Below are positions 15,293 to 24,173 of a stretch of 38,021 nucleotides of DNA, piece by piece. Below the pieces are notes generated by a model that worked only from the letters and a program-made list of their open reading frames with translations, was not told the origin of the DNA and searched no databases. The stretch lies in NCBI GenBank assembly GCA_018648805.1, contig JABGQM010000043.1:1-38021 (forward strand), read 5' to 3'. Made by a program: the position numbers and the translations under genes. Position 1 is the stretch's first letter. Every line of letters begins with the position of its first letter. This stretch comes from Verrucomicrobiota bacterium. GTDB taxonomy: Bacteria; Verrucomicrobiota; Kiritimatiellia; UBA8416; JABMPJ01.

Positions 15293-17902
15293 TCAGTCAT
15301 CCTGATTCGTCCATTCCCTGACAAATACGGCCCATTCACGGCGACGCGCTTGGGCATCGCCCATGGCATACCCTATCCAGGCGCGGTGCAGCGCGGCACC
15401 CGCCAGCGGTAGCCGGCGGTTTTCGGTCGTACGATTGACCAGCATGGGATCCTCTTCCGGGGGGGACAGCTCCAGCAACTGATCGACAAGATCAGCCAGC
15501 CGTGGACCGATAAAGGTTGGCGGCAGCAGATCGCCACTTTCCTTGCGCAGCGAACGGGGGGCCATATACTCGATCAGCGGGCGGTCGTCGCTGTTGATCG
15601 GGTACAGGTCAAAGAGCTGCTTGGCGGCCGTCATATTGCCGCAGTAGAACAGTGAGGCGGTCTGCTCATTGAAAGGAAGCAGCAGATCGTCAAGATGGCG
15701 CCAGTCCTTGCCTCGGATCGCCAGGGCTTTATCTCTGGCCATCTGAAGCTCACAAGCGGGAATCGGCGATTCATCCCTGTGCCCGACCAGGGCCACGATT
15801 TCACCTCCCGGCTGGAAGTTGTTTCGCCACAACGTCACCTGATCAAAAACGCTCAACATGGTCTGACTGATCACACCAAACTCATAGTCGGTCACCTGGT
15901 ACAGCGGAAGCCATTGAACCAGCACGCCCCCGGGCTTCAAGCGCTTCTTCGCACACTGAAAATGCTCACGACTGTAGAGACTCCCTGCGCCGCTACGATA
16001 GGGCAGGAAAAGATCCGCATTGATCATGTCGAACATGGCGTCCGTCGCCATAAGGTAATGCCGACCGTCCTCGACCAGAATCTCCACGCGTGGATCCGTG
16101 AACAGCCCGTCCGTGTAGTCCTCCCCCCCTGCCCCACCGGCCATATAGAGCTTGGCAGCGGTAACGACCTCCGGGACCAGCTCACAGGCCACCACACGCT
16201 TGATGGAAGGGAAGAGATCTCGATCCAGTACGGCCCCGGCCGTGATGCCGGTACCCAACCCAAGAAAAAAGATGTCCTCCGTCTCAGGATAGATAAACAG
16301 CGGGATGCGCCCTTGAAAAATCTGATGTGGCGTGGCGGCCGTTGATCCGAGGTTGTAGTTGGAATTCACCTTGATCGTCCGATGCCCATGGTCATGTTCC
16401 ACCACCGCCACGGTGCAATCACTCGTTTCCCAGAGCTTAACCACCTTTTGCGCCCCGAGACGCGGATCGATCCCGATCCTCGGTAGACTGGAGGGGCTGA
16501 ACGCTACGAACCCCAGGATCAGGGCGCTCGCGCTGCTAACGGCGATGAGCACCCCGACAGGACGGGATCTACCCGCCAGAAAGATGGCGGCAAGCAGGTA
16601 GAGTGCCGCCAGCACCTGCACGATCCACCACATACCGAGAACCCTCAGGAACAGAAAGCCGCATAGTAGCGAGCCCAGTATGGCCCCCACCGTGTTGACG
16701 GCCGAAATAGTGCCGATACTTCTACCGGGGCAATCGGCAAAGCGTTCCTCGCTCTTCATCAGAAAGGGGAAGACCATACCGAGCAGCAGACTGACCGGAC
16801 CCACAGTGGCAAACCCGAGGCGAAACAGCTCTCTGACGTACAGGAAAAATGCACCTTCAGTGGGAAGCATGGTGAGGTCATCCGTCAGTCTCGCGAAGTG
16901 TCGCGGGAAGAGCAACAACGCCACGCCACCCAGGAGCATCAGCCCAGCCATCAGGTGTCGCGGAGAGGCACCGGTGCGCGCCAGGCCGGCCGCCAGCAGG
17001 CCCCCAAACGACAGGCAGACGAGTACGATGATCAGTACGGTCGCAAAGCTGTAGACCGAGTTTTCATGGATCTGTGCGAACATCCGTGTCCAGAGCACCT
17101 CCAGCGCCAGCACGCTGAAGCCTGACAGAAACGCGATGAAGCCGATGGTTCGCCGCCCCAGGCCAGCCGTGCCCGGCAAGCCCTGCGCGTTCGAGGCCAA
17201 CTCGCCTTCCAGCTTCTTCTGCTTCTTCTGCTTTTTGCGCGACGCTACGGGACGCGGTGCCTTCTCGATGTCGCTGACCGTCTCCTGTCTGGACGGCACC
17301 CGTGAGAGCCAGTAGGCCACGGCACCCACCAAGCCGTTTATGGCCACGGCAAAGAGGCACGTCCGATTGAAACCGAGATGGGCTATACACCAGAATGCGG
17401 CCAGAAACGCACCCAGCGCCGCCCCCGCCGTGTTGATCCCGTAGAGTGTTGCCACTGTAGTGCCGAACTGCTCCCTGCGGGTCACCATATACTGCCCCAT
17501 GGCGGGTATCGTGCCCCCCATGCAGAATGCAGCGGGAAAGACCAGTGCCGTCGCGAAGAGGCACTTGATCAGGAGCAGCAGCGTGGCGGAGCCGACACTC
17601 TGGTAGACAGCCGGATAGACCCCATAGAACACGCGCAACACGAGGAAGTAAAGCAGCGCGGTGCCGGCCACACCGAATTCGAGACGGGCGTAGGTACGCA
17701 ACGGGTTGGGCGCGTTCGATACCCGCCGGCCCCACAGCCAGCTACCAGCGGACAGGCCGCCAAAAAAAACGGCCAGTGTGACCGCCGCCGCATGGGCCGT
17801 GTTGCCGAGCAGAAGCCCCAGTTGGCGCATCCAGAGAATCTGGTAGACAAGTCCGGCTACCCCTGAAAGAAAGACTAAGACTGCAGGAAGAACGCTATTC
17901 AT
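15293..17902 (-). CDS. Membrane-bound spermidine synthase-like (polyamine aminopropyltransferase fold) protein
   Basis: This protein of about 869 residues couples an N-terminal polytopic membrane region (helices from about residue 5 to 205 and 255 to 475, joined by a Lys-rich loop KKQKKQKKLEGE) to a C-terminal spermidine-synthase/SAM-methyltransferase fold. Motifs in the latter include FFLGLGTGITAGA near 548, an acidic strand end ACELVPE, VEDGRHYL near 612 and LKPGGVLVQWLPLY near 658. Such MFS-spermidine synthase fusions are common in Planctomycetes and Verrucomicrobia, and their product is unknown. Start 17902 (ATG) was preferred; a GTG at 17914 is possible. It overlaps the stop region of the small upstream gene by 8 bases, so it is translationally coupled to it. 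Confidence 0.85.
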   Translation of the reverse strand: MNSVLPAVLVFLSGVAGLVYQILWMRQLGLLLGNTAHAAAVTLAVFFGGLSAGSWLWGRRVSNAPNPLRTYARLEFGVAGTALLYFLVLRVFYGVYPAVYQSVGSATLLLLIKCLFATALVFPAAFCMGGTIPAMGQYMVTRREQFGTTVATLYGINTAGAALGAFLAAFWCIAHLGFNRTCLFAVAINGLVGAVAYWLSRVPSRQETVSDIEKAPRPVASRKKQKKQKKLEGELASNAQGLPGTAGLGRRTIGFIAFLSGFSVLALEVLWTRMFAQIHENSVYSFATVLIIVLVCLSFGGLLAAGLARTGASPRHLMAGLMLLGGVALLLFPRHFARLTDDLTMLPTEGAFFLYVRELFRLGFATVGPVSLLLGMVFPFLMKSEERFADCPGRSIGTISAVNTVGAILGSLLCGFLFLRVLGMWWIVQVLAALYLLAAIFLAGRSRPVGVLIAVSSASALILGFVAFSPSSLPRIGIDPRLGAQKVVKLWETSDCTVAVVEHDHGHRTIKVNSNYNLGSTAATPHQIFQGRIPLFIYPETEDIFFLGLGTGITAGAVLDRDLFPSIKRVVACELVPEVVTAAKLYMAGGAGGEDYTDGLFTDPRVEILVEDGRHYLMATDAMFDMINADLFLPYRSGAGSLYSREHFQCAKKRLKPGGVLVQWLPLYQVTDYEFGVISQTMLSVFDQVTLWRNNFQPGGEIVALVGHRDESPIPACELQMARDKALAIRGKDWRHLDDLLLPFNEQTASLFYCGNMTAAKQLFDLYPINSDDRPLIEYMAPRSLRKESGDLLPPTFIGPRLADLVDQLLELSPPEEDPMLVNRTTENRRLPLAGAALHRAWIGYAMGDAQARRREWAVFVREWTNQDD

Positions 17903-18074
17903 GCCGTACCGCACTATTGCTTCGCGAGAGCAACGCCCTAAACTCGGCGAGGTGTGCCTCGTAGATGTCTGTCATTCGGATCGGCATTGCGCCCTCCTCG
18001 ACTTGCGGGCTTGCCGTCACGGCAAGCCCAAAGAACAGCGCCGCTCCAACCGTCTCACGTAGCAGCGTCTTCAT
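17895..18074 (-). CDS. Small exported peptide, unknown function (59 aa)
   Basis: I do not recognise this 59-residue product. It starts with a signal-peptide-like segment (MKTLLRETVGAALFFGLAVTAS, possible cleavage near TAS-PQ) and continues as a short mixed-charge tail (IYEAHLAEFRALLSR), possibly one helix. GGAGG lies 9 bases before the chosen start, and the gene overlaps the start of the spermidine-synthase-like gene by 8 bases. It lies 22 bases after the DUF6288 gene. These signals support a real coupled gene, but no homology is visible and it could be a leader that only couples translation. Confidence 0.45.
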   Translation of the reverse strand: MKTLLRETVGAALFFGLAVTASPQVEEGAMPIRMTDIYEAHLAEFRALLSRSNSAVRHE

Positions 18075-18096
18075 CTTTCCGATCCTCCGACAGGGC

Positions 18097-21000
18097 TCAA
18101 TCCCCACTCTTTCTGGCCTCAACACCGAACGTAACCGTCACGGCCGTCTTGTACGTGCCGCGGAAGGATCCCCACCGCCGCTTGTGACGGGATGATATCG
18201 CCACCGTGTTCGGGCCCTTCTTGAGCAGTGTCATCGCGTAGTCGGTCAACCGGATATCGGTCGTTCCGCCACCACGACCGAGGTTATCGACCTTGGCCAC
18301 GAGCTTTCCGTTGAGGTGGACCACCACATTCGCCTGCTGGAAGAAGTCGCCCTGAACGCGGATGGCGTCAATCGCATCTTTGTCCTCGAGATCGAATGCC
18401 CCCCGGAACAACGCGGTGTGGTACATGGTCCACGAGATCGGGAGCGTGGCTTTGTTCCACGACTGATCGTTGAACTTTGGTTTAGTCCACCCCTCTGGGG
18501 CATGCGAGATGTGCTCAACGACCTTCATCTGCCACGTGCTTTCAGAAGTCTTCCCACGTTGAGGCGTCGCGATCAGGCTGAGCCACGTCTCCTTCGGCCC
18601 CGCCGAGGGAGCCGCCGCTCGTTTCGCGGCTTCATTCGCCGTCTTCTCCGCTTCACACAGCTTGCGATGCGCGGCCACTTTGGCGCGCCCCGCCGGGGAG
18701 TCGAGCGCGGCCACAATCGCCTTCAGCCTCGGATCATCCGCGGCCACAACACCTTTGAGCTGTGCCAGCTCGCGCGAGGCATAGTCCTGCTTGTCGGCCT
18801 CGATCAATGCGACCGTCAACTCGAGGTCATGCGTGATGCTCGCCCTGAGTATCTGCACCGACTCCAAGAGATGCTTGACGACCGGAACATCCTCCGCCGG
18901 CGTAATGCTCTCGTTGAGCTGCCTCAGAACCAGCGATTCACACAACGCGTAATCACGCTTCTGGTGGGCCTCGATGGCCGGCTTGAGATAGTCCGGGCAA
19001 CGCGGGCCGAAGGCCGACTGCGGTGCATCGAGCATGCGCAACCGCCGCTTGGGCGCGACATAGGCCAGCGCATAGCTAACTCCGATTCTTCCGCGCCCCA
19101 CCTGATTGAAACTGCCGTCATGCCGGCGGAACAGTTCACGCCACCAGGTCTGCCCCTTCATGAAGTGCTTGAAGGCCGGCTCACCACCCGCCCAGGCCCC
19201 GACAGGGGTCCAGAAGTTATTGAAAAACATCCCGCCATGACCGCTGCGCGTCCGGTTGAAGCCGTACGTACAGTAGCGCGCACAGGCTTCGGTCGAGACC
19301 TTGTTATCAACCATATTGTAGAGTGCGGCCGCCGTACCCAGCTTGCCATTCATGCTCCACAGATGCCCCTTGGCTTCCGCGTCCGGGTTGATCGGCGCAG
19401 GACCGTCGCGCAGTCCCCCACCATAGGAATAGACCACGGAGCCATACTCGGCACGCCCCTTATTGTGATGCTCGAGTCCGCGTTCGAGAGCCAATTCATC
19501 AATCTCCAGACCGGCCTCTTTGGCCAGCTGCATGCCCATCACACACGTCATGCCGGCGTGCGGCATGAGGCCATAGCCAGACTGCCACCGCAGCGGATTC
19601 GACGGATAGTTCTGACGCCAGCCGCCGATCGTAGTCTCGCCTTGCGACGCCTCCTTGGTGCTGGGGGTCTCAGCCCGTGGCTTCAGCTGCGATGCCGCCG
19701 ACAGGAGGGCTTGATACTTGAGGTACGGCAGCACGTTCCGGTCGCCCGTCGCGTGATAGTATTCACCCAGCAACAGGGAGCTGTAACCGGTGTTCCACGG
19801 TTTGGATTGCGTCTCCTGCGTGACGGGCTGTGGGTCCATCTTTTCCATCATGCCGTAGACGGCGCGGCGCACCAACCCCTGATGCTCAGGCGTACCCGAT
19901 GCCAGCAGGAAGAGAAGGTCGGTATTGAGCATGCCGACCGGCTCGGAGACCAGCCCGGACTCGGGTCTGTACCGGGCCGACATCCATGCTTCCGCACCTA
20001 TCACGATCGCTGCGGACTTCTCGCAATAGTAGGGTGTGGTCGCACTGTATGAGCCCAGGACCTTAAGCTGAAGGTCGACCTCCATGGTCTTGGTGCCACG
20101 ACGCAGGGCCAGGGCGAGTTTGCCCTCGCCATCGTCGGACTCGCTATAGGTGATGGCATCAGCCAGATCCCGGTACACCTGATCCGTGGTGGCCTCTGGC
20201 CCATCGTCAAACACCTTGCCGTTGACACCGTAGATCACATCGCCCGGTAGTAGCTTGCCAACCGCCGGTGTCTCCGGCTCGATGCTGATCACATAGATAT
20301 TGGGCCCGAACGGTGCCGAAACAATACCCAGCGGTCCTGGTCGACGCGGGATAGGCTCAGAATCACCCACAGCCATGCTCGCAATCTGACCGTTGATAAT
20401 CGCGATATCACTCTTGCTCCACTTGTTAGCCGTCTTGCTGTATTCCTCGGGCAGATTCGGCTGTTCAGGTGGCGGAATCCAGGCGAACTCCCAGTCGGCA
20501 TCGGTTGAGAAGGGCAGCGCCGGCAGCCCGGCACGGTTCACCAGTCCCTGATCAGGCTTTTCGCGCCAGTTGTAGCGGACAAACAGGATCGGACCCGAGC
20601 TCTTCAACGTGATGGTCGCGCCATCGATGCTCGCGGTGGCCGGAGTGAACACGCGGTCGGGGCCCGCCGTCTCAAAGCCATCCAGCGCATCACCAATCGC
20701 CTTCAAACCGTCGGCGGTGCCCGCCTGGAAATGGAGGGTCGCCTTTGAAAGGATCGCGTCCACCCGCTCGAGGAGAGGACCGGAGCCCACGACACCCTCT
20801 TGCCCACCAGCCGCACTCAAGGCCCACTGACGGCAGCGCTCGGCTAACAGCTTGTCGTCCGCCGGCTGACCACTGGACGGGATATTCTCGCTCCCCGGCA
20901 TGATCAGACCGACCGCGTCCTCGCGCTCAGAGGTCCGGCGGTGCATCTCACGCACCTCCCTGTTGTGTGCCGCGTAGACGTCCAGGTCGGAACCGGGGGG

Positions 21001-22119
21001 AAGGATCAGACCGATCGGCAGCGTCTTGTCGCCCATCGTCTCGCGCCAGTCGCGACATACATACGGCAAGGTCGCCGGGGTAATACGGTACCCAGTCTTC
21101 AAGATCATGTAGTTCTCGCCCCAGGCGGCATCCAATTCGGCTTTTACCGTCGCTTGGCCAGCCTGGTCGAGGTCACGGTAGGCGATGAAGGGGTAGTCGT
21201 TACCGAGCTGCAGCAAGATGCCCTTCAGGGCGACGTGTCTGAGTGGGTGAATCACCGCGTTGTAGCCCGCGGAGGGGTACATCGGGTTGCGCAGCGGGTG
21301 TAGCCCCAGCGAAGGCTTCACGCCCTTGCCGCCGCGGCCCTCGTAGTAGGCATCCAGATCCGCTTGGGCCTTCCCGCTGTCGCGCGCCTCGGCCCGTTCT
21401 TTCATCGAGGGTAGCAGCCACGCCAGCTCTTTCGCGTGTTCCGGGTGCCGCGTGGCGGTGTCGGCGAGCGCCTGGCTACTCAACCAACCAATCGAAAAGT
21501 AGTGCGACATGTTGACATCAACAATACCGATCGGCACGGCCTGCTCCGCCACCAGATCGCGCCCCAGATAGAACGCGGCGCCTGACATTGTGAGCGCACT
21601 CTTGCCGTCAACCTGCATCCAGCCGGCCGTTGCGTCCTTGCTCAAGTCGTTCTGCGGCTGTTTCGCAGCAACCGTCTTGATCGCAATCGCGCGGAAGTTT
21701 CCTGTTGCCTTCGCGGCGGCGGCTCTGCCTTCATCGGTCCGACCGAGCGAGATATCGACATACGTCTGGCGTCCGAAGAGCCACACGTCGCCAACGAGGA
21801 CGTTGGAGCGTGTTGCCGCCTTGCTGTCGCGGGTCGACTTGACCGTGAGGGTCTGCGGCTTGCTGTTGGCAGGCATGGGATCGAGCGTGACGGACCATTG
21901 GCCGTTATTGGCCGCGGCAGCCACCTTGCTCTGTCCGGCAAAACTGACCGTCACGTTGGCACCCGCGGTTGCCGAGCCTGTAACGACAGCCGGCTTGTCG
22001 CGTTGAAGGACCATGTTGTCGCTGAAATAACTGTGCACCTTCAGTTCCGCTCCGCTTGCACTAGAGATCACCAAGAGTCCCAGCATGAGTGCAACGATTG
22101 AGTTTCGTGTCATCTTCAT
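18097..22119 (-). CDS. DUF6288 protein with degenerate sialate O-acetylesterase-like N-terminal domain and PDZ
   Basis: This 1,340-residue exported protein has a signal peptide (1-24, cleavage near SGA-EL). Residues 25-555 follow the architecture of sialate O-acetylesterases (YFSDNMVLQRDKPAVVTGSA, NVLVGDVWLFG, GYNAVIHPLRHVALKGIL, VRYNWREKPDQGLVNRAGLPALPF). The catalytic GQSNM is replaced by GRQTY near 116-120 and the usual QGESN by QLGND, so it should be inactive as an esterase. Residues 600-690 resemble a PDZ domain (YVISIEPETPAVGKLLPGDVIYGVNG). Residues 700-1130 match DUF6288, a toroid-like domain in PVC carbohydrate loci. The C terminus (about 1215-1335) is a galactose-binding-like beta domain. 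Start 22119 has GAGG 8 bases upstream. A polysaccharide-binding or processing role is inferred only from context. Confidence 0.8.
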   Translation of the reverse strand: MKMTRNSIVALMLGLLVISSASGAELKVHSYFSDNMVLQRDKPAVVTGSATAGANVTVSFAGQSKVAAAANNGQWSVTLDPMPANSKPQTLTVKSTRDSKAATRSNVLVGDVWLFGRQTYVDISLGRTDEGRAAAAKATGNFRAIAIKTVAAKQPQNDLSKDATAGWMQVDGKSALTMSGAAFYLGRDLVAEQAVPIGIVDVNMSHYFSIGWLSSQALADTATRHPEHAKELAWLLPSMKERAEARDSGKAQADLDAYYEGRGGKGVKPSLGLHPLRNPMYPSAGYNAVIHPLRHVALKGILLQLGNDYPFIAYRDLDQAGQATVKAELDAAWGENYMILKTGYRITPATLPYVCRDWRETMGDKTLPIGLILPPGSDLDVYAAHNREVREMHRRTSEREDAVGLIMPGSENIPSSGQPADDKLLAERCRQWALSAAGGQEGVVGSGPLLERVDAILSKATLHFQAGTADGLKAIGDALDGFETAGPDRVFTPATASIDGATITLKSSGPILFVRYNWREKPDQGLVNRAGLPALPFSTDADWEFAWIPPPEQPNLPEEYSKTANKWSKSDIAIINGQIASMAVGDSEPIPRRPGPLGIVSAPFGPNIYVISIEPETPAVGKLLPGDVIYGVNGKVFDDGPEATTDQVYRDLADAITYSESDDGEGKLALALRRGTKTMEVDLQLKVLGSYSATTPYYCEKSAAIVIGAEAWMSARYRPESGLVSEPVGMLNTDLLFLLASGTPEHQGLVRRAVYGMMEKMDPQPVTQETQSKPWNTGYSSLLLGEYYHATGDRNVLPYLKYQALLSAASQLKPRAETPSTKEASQGETTIGGWRQNYPSNPLRWQSGYGLMPHAGMTCVMGMQLAKEAGLEIDELALERGLEHHNKGRAEYGSVVYSYGGGLRDGPAPINPDAEAKGHLWSMNGKLGTAAALYNMVDNKVSTEACARYCTYGFNRTRSGHGGMFFNNFWTPVGAWAGGEPAFKHFMKGQTWWRELFRRHDGSFNQVGRGRIGVSYALAYVAPKRRLRMLDAPQSAFGPRCPDYLKPAIEAHQKRDYALCESLVLRQLNESITPAEDVPVVKHLLESVQILRASITHDLELTVALIEADKQDYASRELAQLKGVVAADDPRLKAIVAALDSPAGRAKVAAHRKLCEAEKTANEAAKRAAAPSAGPKETWLSLIATPQRGKTSESTWQMKVVEHISHAPEGWTKPKFNDQSWNKATLPISWTMYHTALFRGAFDLEDKDAIDAIRVQGDFFQQANVVVHLNGKLVAKVDNLGRGGGTTDIRLTDYAMTLLKKGPNTVAISSRHKRRWGSFRGTYKTAVTVTFGVEARKSGD

Positions 22120-22155
22120 CAGCTCTACCTCTTCCTTGTTACCGTGGTCCGTCAT

Positions 22156-22562
22156 CTATTTGGCTACTGCAACGTCAGGAGAACGCTCCAGTTTTCCACA
22201 AACACATCGATCCACCGCTCTATGCTGCGGCAGCGAAGCATTGAAACACACACGTCCCAGAACAATACCTGCTTTGCGGCTATCGTAGAACACGTCATTT
22301 GAGACAAAGGTATGTGGTATCCCCGACACGTGTCCACGGCTGATATGGAGCGTCTCACGCCTGGACTTACGGGCTGCCAAGAAGCGGATAGAGCAGGCGG
22401 ACTCAAGGGGAGCACAACAACGTATGGACAATCCGCGAGGACCGGCCTCCTTAAAACGCCAAATCACTATCACCGGAGTGGCTCTAAGGGCCAGAACAGG
22501 CCACAAAACACGAGCAACATCAACAATATGAATGCGTTACAGACGGGGACCGTCGCCCGCCC
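22156..22562. other. Intergenic region, no supported gene
   Basis: About 400 bases lie between the DUF6288 gene and the hipA remnant. An open frame of 116 codons exists on the minus strand (22156-22506), but it has unusual composition, no family features and no ribosome site, so I do not call it. The stretch probably holds the promoter of the long minus-strand carbohydrate run and decayed hipA sequence. Near its end a 26-base unit containing TTACAGACGGGG(A/C)CCGTC is tandemly duplicated (22534-22585). Confidence 0.4.
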
Positions 22563-22585
22563 TTACAGACGGGGCCCGTCGCCCG
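22534..22585. repeat. Two-copy tandem repeat, about 26 bp
   Basis: The unit TTACAGACGGGG(A/C)CCGTCGCCCG(C/T)CC occurs twice in a row, starting at 22534 and about 22563, separated by a few bases. Each contains a self-complementary GACGGG-CCCGTC core. The second copy covers the stop codon of the truncated hipA frame. Confidence 0.55.
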
Positions 22586-22613
22586 TCCACCACACCCCGA
22601 TCCGATGGATCAT
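22563..22613 (-). pseudogene. hipA remnant (N-terminal 16 codons only)
   Basis: The stop codon of the HipB-like gene overlaps an ATG (ATGA) that opens a frame reading MIHRIGVWWTGDGPRL and then stops. This resembles the start of HipA kinases (a short beta strand of the type I/LGVWW-G-----VG), and the position and overlap are exactly those of hipA in hipBA operons. Nothing HipA-like follows in any frame I checked, and the stop falls in a tandem duplication. I infer that the toxin gene was lost by deletion. The match is short, so confidence is moderate. Confidence 0.45.
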
Positions 22614-22849
22614 CGAGACCTCCTCGATGCTCGACGCGGCAGTGATTGTTTCATCTGATCGTACTTGGCAAGAAGGTCCTCTGGCGCGGCCAGGATAGCA
22701 TCTAGATCTCCTGCACGATCGAGAATATTCAAGGCGGCCAACCAGTGGCCGACTGATACGCCAGGGTTTCCAGACTCCATTTTGCGAAGGGTTGGCACAC
22801 TAATACCGAGTCTGGTCGCAAAAATTGTCTGCGTATCGTTCCGCCTCAA
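22610..22849 (-). CDS. HipB-like XRE-family helix-turn-helix regulator (orphan antitoxin)
   Basis: This XRE/Cro-type DNA-binding protein matches regulators that pair with HipA kinases: RRNDTQTIFATRLGISVPTLRKMESGNPGVSVGHWLAALNILDR. The helix-turn-helix occupies roughly residues 6-35. The TTG start at 22849 gives 79 residues, but in-frame homology (STLRLRAERL...) continues upstream to a CTG near 22888, so the true protein is probably about 92 residues. No ATG is available in that frame. Only a 16-codon hipA remnant follows, so it is an orphan. A strong dyad lies just upstream at 22909-22941, probably its operator, shared with the divergent ATPase gene. Confidence 0.75.
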   Translation of the reverse strand: MRRNDTQTIFATRLGISVPTLRKMESGNPGVSVGHWLAALNILDRAGDLDAILAAPEDLLAKYDQMKQSLPRRASRRSR

Positions 22850-22908
22850 GCGCTCAGCCCGAAGCCTGAGTGTGGATTGGTCTTGCAGGTGTCGTCCACC
22901 ATGAAGTA

Positions 22909-22941
22909 TAACGCAGATATGCGTAACGCAATAGTGCGTTA
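22909..22941. promoter_or_regulatory. Double dyad operator in divergent promoter region
   Basis: Two adjacent dyads lie between the divergent regulator and ATPase genes: ACGCA-GATA-TGCGT (22911-22924) and TAACGCA-ATAG-TGCGTTA (22924-22941). The arms are the same word with four-base spacers and 15-base centre spacing. This fits cooperative binding of two dimers of the XRE-family protein encoded next to it, repressing both directions. Binding is inference. Confidence 0.65.
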
Positions 22942-22959
22942 AACGACGGAGGTGTTATC

Positions 22960-24066
22960 ATGGTTCCCTTTAGGAGCGGCATGGTGGTCGTTGGTCCCAA
23001 CTTCTGTGGGAGAGAGCAAGAGATTGGACGCCTCAGAGCGCATATCAGTCGATGCGCGAGGGTGTGCATGATTGGGGAAAGGCGAATCGGCAAGACATCC
23101 CTGGTGCACGAGACCGTAAGGCGATTGCGGGGACACTCGTTGGTATTCATCGATCTCTTGGGGGTGAAGACGGTCGATGATGTTGTCCGGCGCATCGTGG
23201 ATGGCATTTTCAGTTCAGCCACTGACTCCACGTTCACCCGCCTTGCCAGGAGCTTCGCTGCTCTCCGCCCGATTGTCGGCGTCGATCCGGTCACCAATAT
23301 GCCTACGCTGTCCATGGCCCCCGGCGTGCAACCATTGCCCGATACGCTTGAGAATGCCCTGGATTACCTGAGTCGACTAAAGAACACGGTGGTCTTGTTC
23401 GATGAGTTCCAGGCCCTGCTGTCCTTGCCTCAAGAAGAGCAGACCGACATCATTGCTCGTATGCGCAGTCGTATCCAGTTGCAGGCCGATACACCCTATA
23501 TGTTTGCCGGCAGTGTACGCGGCGATCTTGACAGGATGTTCTTCGATCACAGTTCCCCTTTCTATAAGACGGCCGTGCGTTTCGAACTGGGCCCACTGAC
23601 ACGAGCCGAGTTCGCCCCGTTCCTGCAGGAGGGGTTTTCCCAGGGAAACCGTTCCACCGATGCGGACCTGTTGGCCCACCTGTTTGATGTGTGCCATGAT
23701 GTCCCGGGAGATGTGCAGCGACTGTGTCAGTGCCTGTGGGATGAAACGTCCTCGGGCGACCATGTCGGGCCCGATGCGATTCCTCGAGCACTTCAACGTC
23801 TTTTCAGCGATGAAGAGCGCGCCTATGCCATACTCCTTGAGAACATCACAGCCCAGCAGCTCAAGTGCCTGAGAGCACTCGCCGCGGTCGGAGGAGCGGC
23901 GTCGTTAGGGGGAGAATTCCTCGCATCAACGGGGATTGCGGCGAACAGCTCGGTGCAACGAGCGCTAAATAGCCTGGTCAAGAAACGCATCCTCTTTCGC
24001 GATGAGAAACGGTACCGCTATTGCGATCCCTTCTTCGGGGAGTGGATCAAACATAGACGATTGTAG
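22960..24066 (+). CDS. Archaeal-ATPase/STAND-type AAA+ ATPase with C-terminal winged helix
   Basis: This 368-residue P-loop ATPase of the Arch_ATPase/AAA_14-like group has a Walker A at 39-47 (GERRIGKTS), Walker B at 144-150 (VVLFDEF), a sensor-like stretch MFAGSVRGDLDRMFFDHSSPFYKTA near 188-210 and LGPLTRAEF near 218. Its C-terminal winged-helix part runs from about 300 to 368 (QLKCLRALAAVGG, VQRALNSLVKKRILFRDE). Members are often signalling or defence ATPases, or accessory to mobile DNA; no partner effector is fused here. GGAGGTG lies 5 bases upstream of the start. It diverges from the HipB-like gene and probably shares its operator, so it may have been captured as that regulator's new target. 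Confidence 0.8.
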   Translation: MVPFRSGMVVVGPNFCGREQEIGRLRAHISRCARVCMIGERRIGKTSLVHETVRRLRGHSLVFIDLLGVKTVDDVVRRIVDGIFSSATDSTFTRLARSFAALRPIVGVDPVTNMPTLSMAPGVQPLPDTLENALDYLSRLKNTVVLFDEFQALLSLPQEEQTDIIARMRSRIQLQADTPYMFAGSVRGDLDRMFFDHSSPFYKTAVRFELGPLTRAEFAPFLQEGFSQGNRSTDADLLAHLFDVCHDVPGDVQRLCQCLWDETSSGDHVGPDAIPRALQRLFSDEERAYAILLENITAQQLKCLRALAAVGGAASLGGEFLASTGIAANSSVQRALNSLVKKRILFRDEKRYRYCDPFFGEWIKHRRL

Positions 24067-24173
24067 GCAGTCAATCGGGCTTGCGTGTGTTCTGCTTGCG
24101 CGACTGTTTCGGTGCGTTCATTTGCGGCGAAACGCAGGGAAAGGGGTCGGTCCTAAAGATAACGGTTAGCGAT

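Noticed and set aside
22156..22506. 116-codon minus-strand frame upstream of the DUF6288 gene
   Set aside because: It has no ribosome site, biased Arg/Cys-rich content and no recognisable domain. It ends exactly where the next frame opens, which is accidental.
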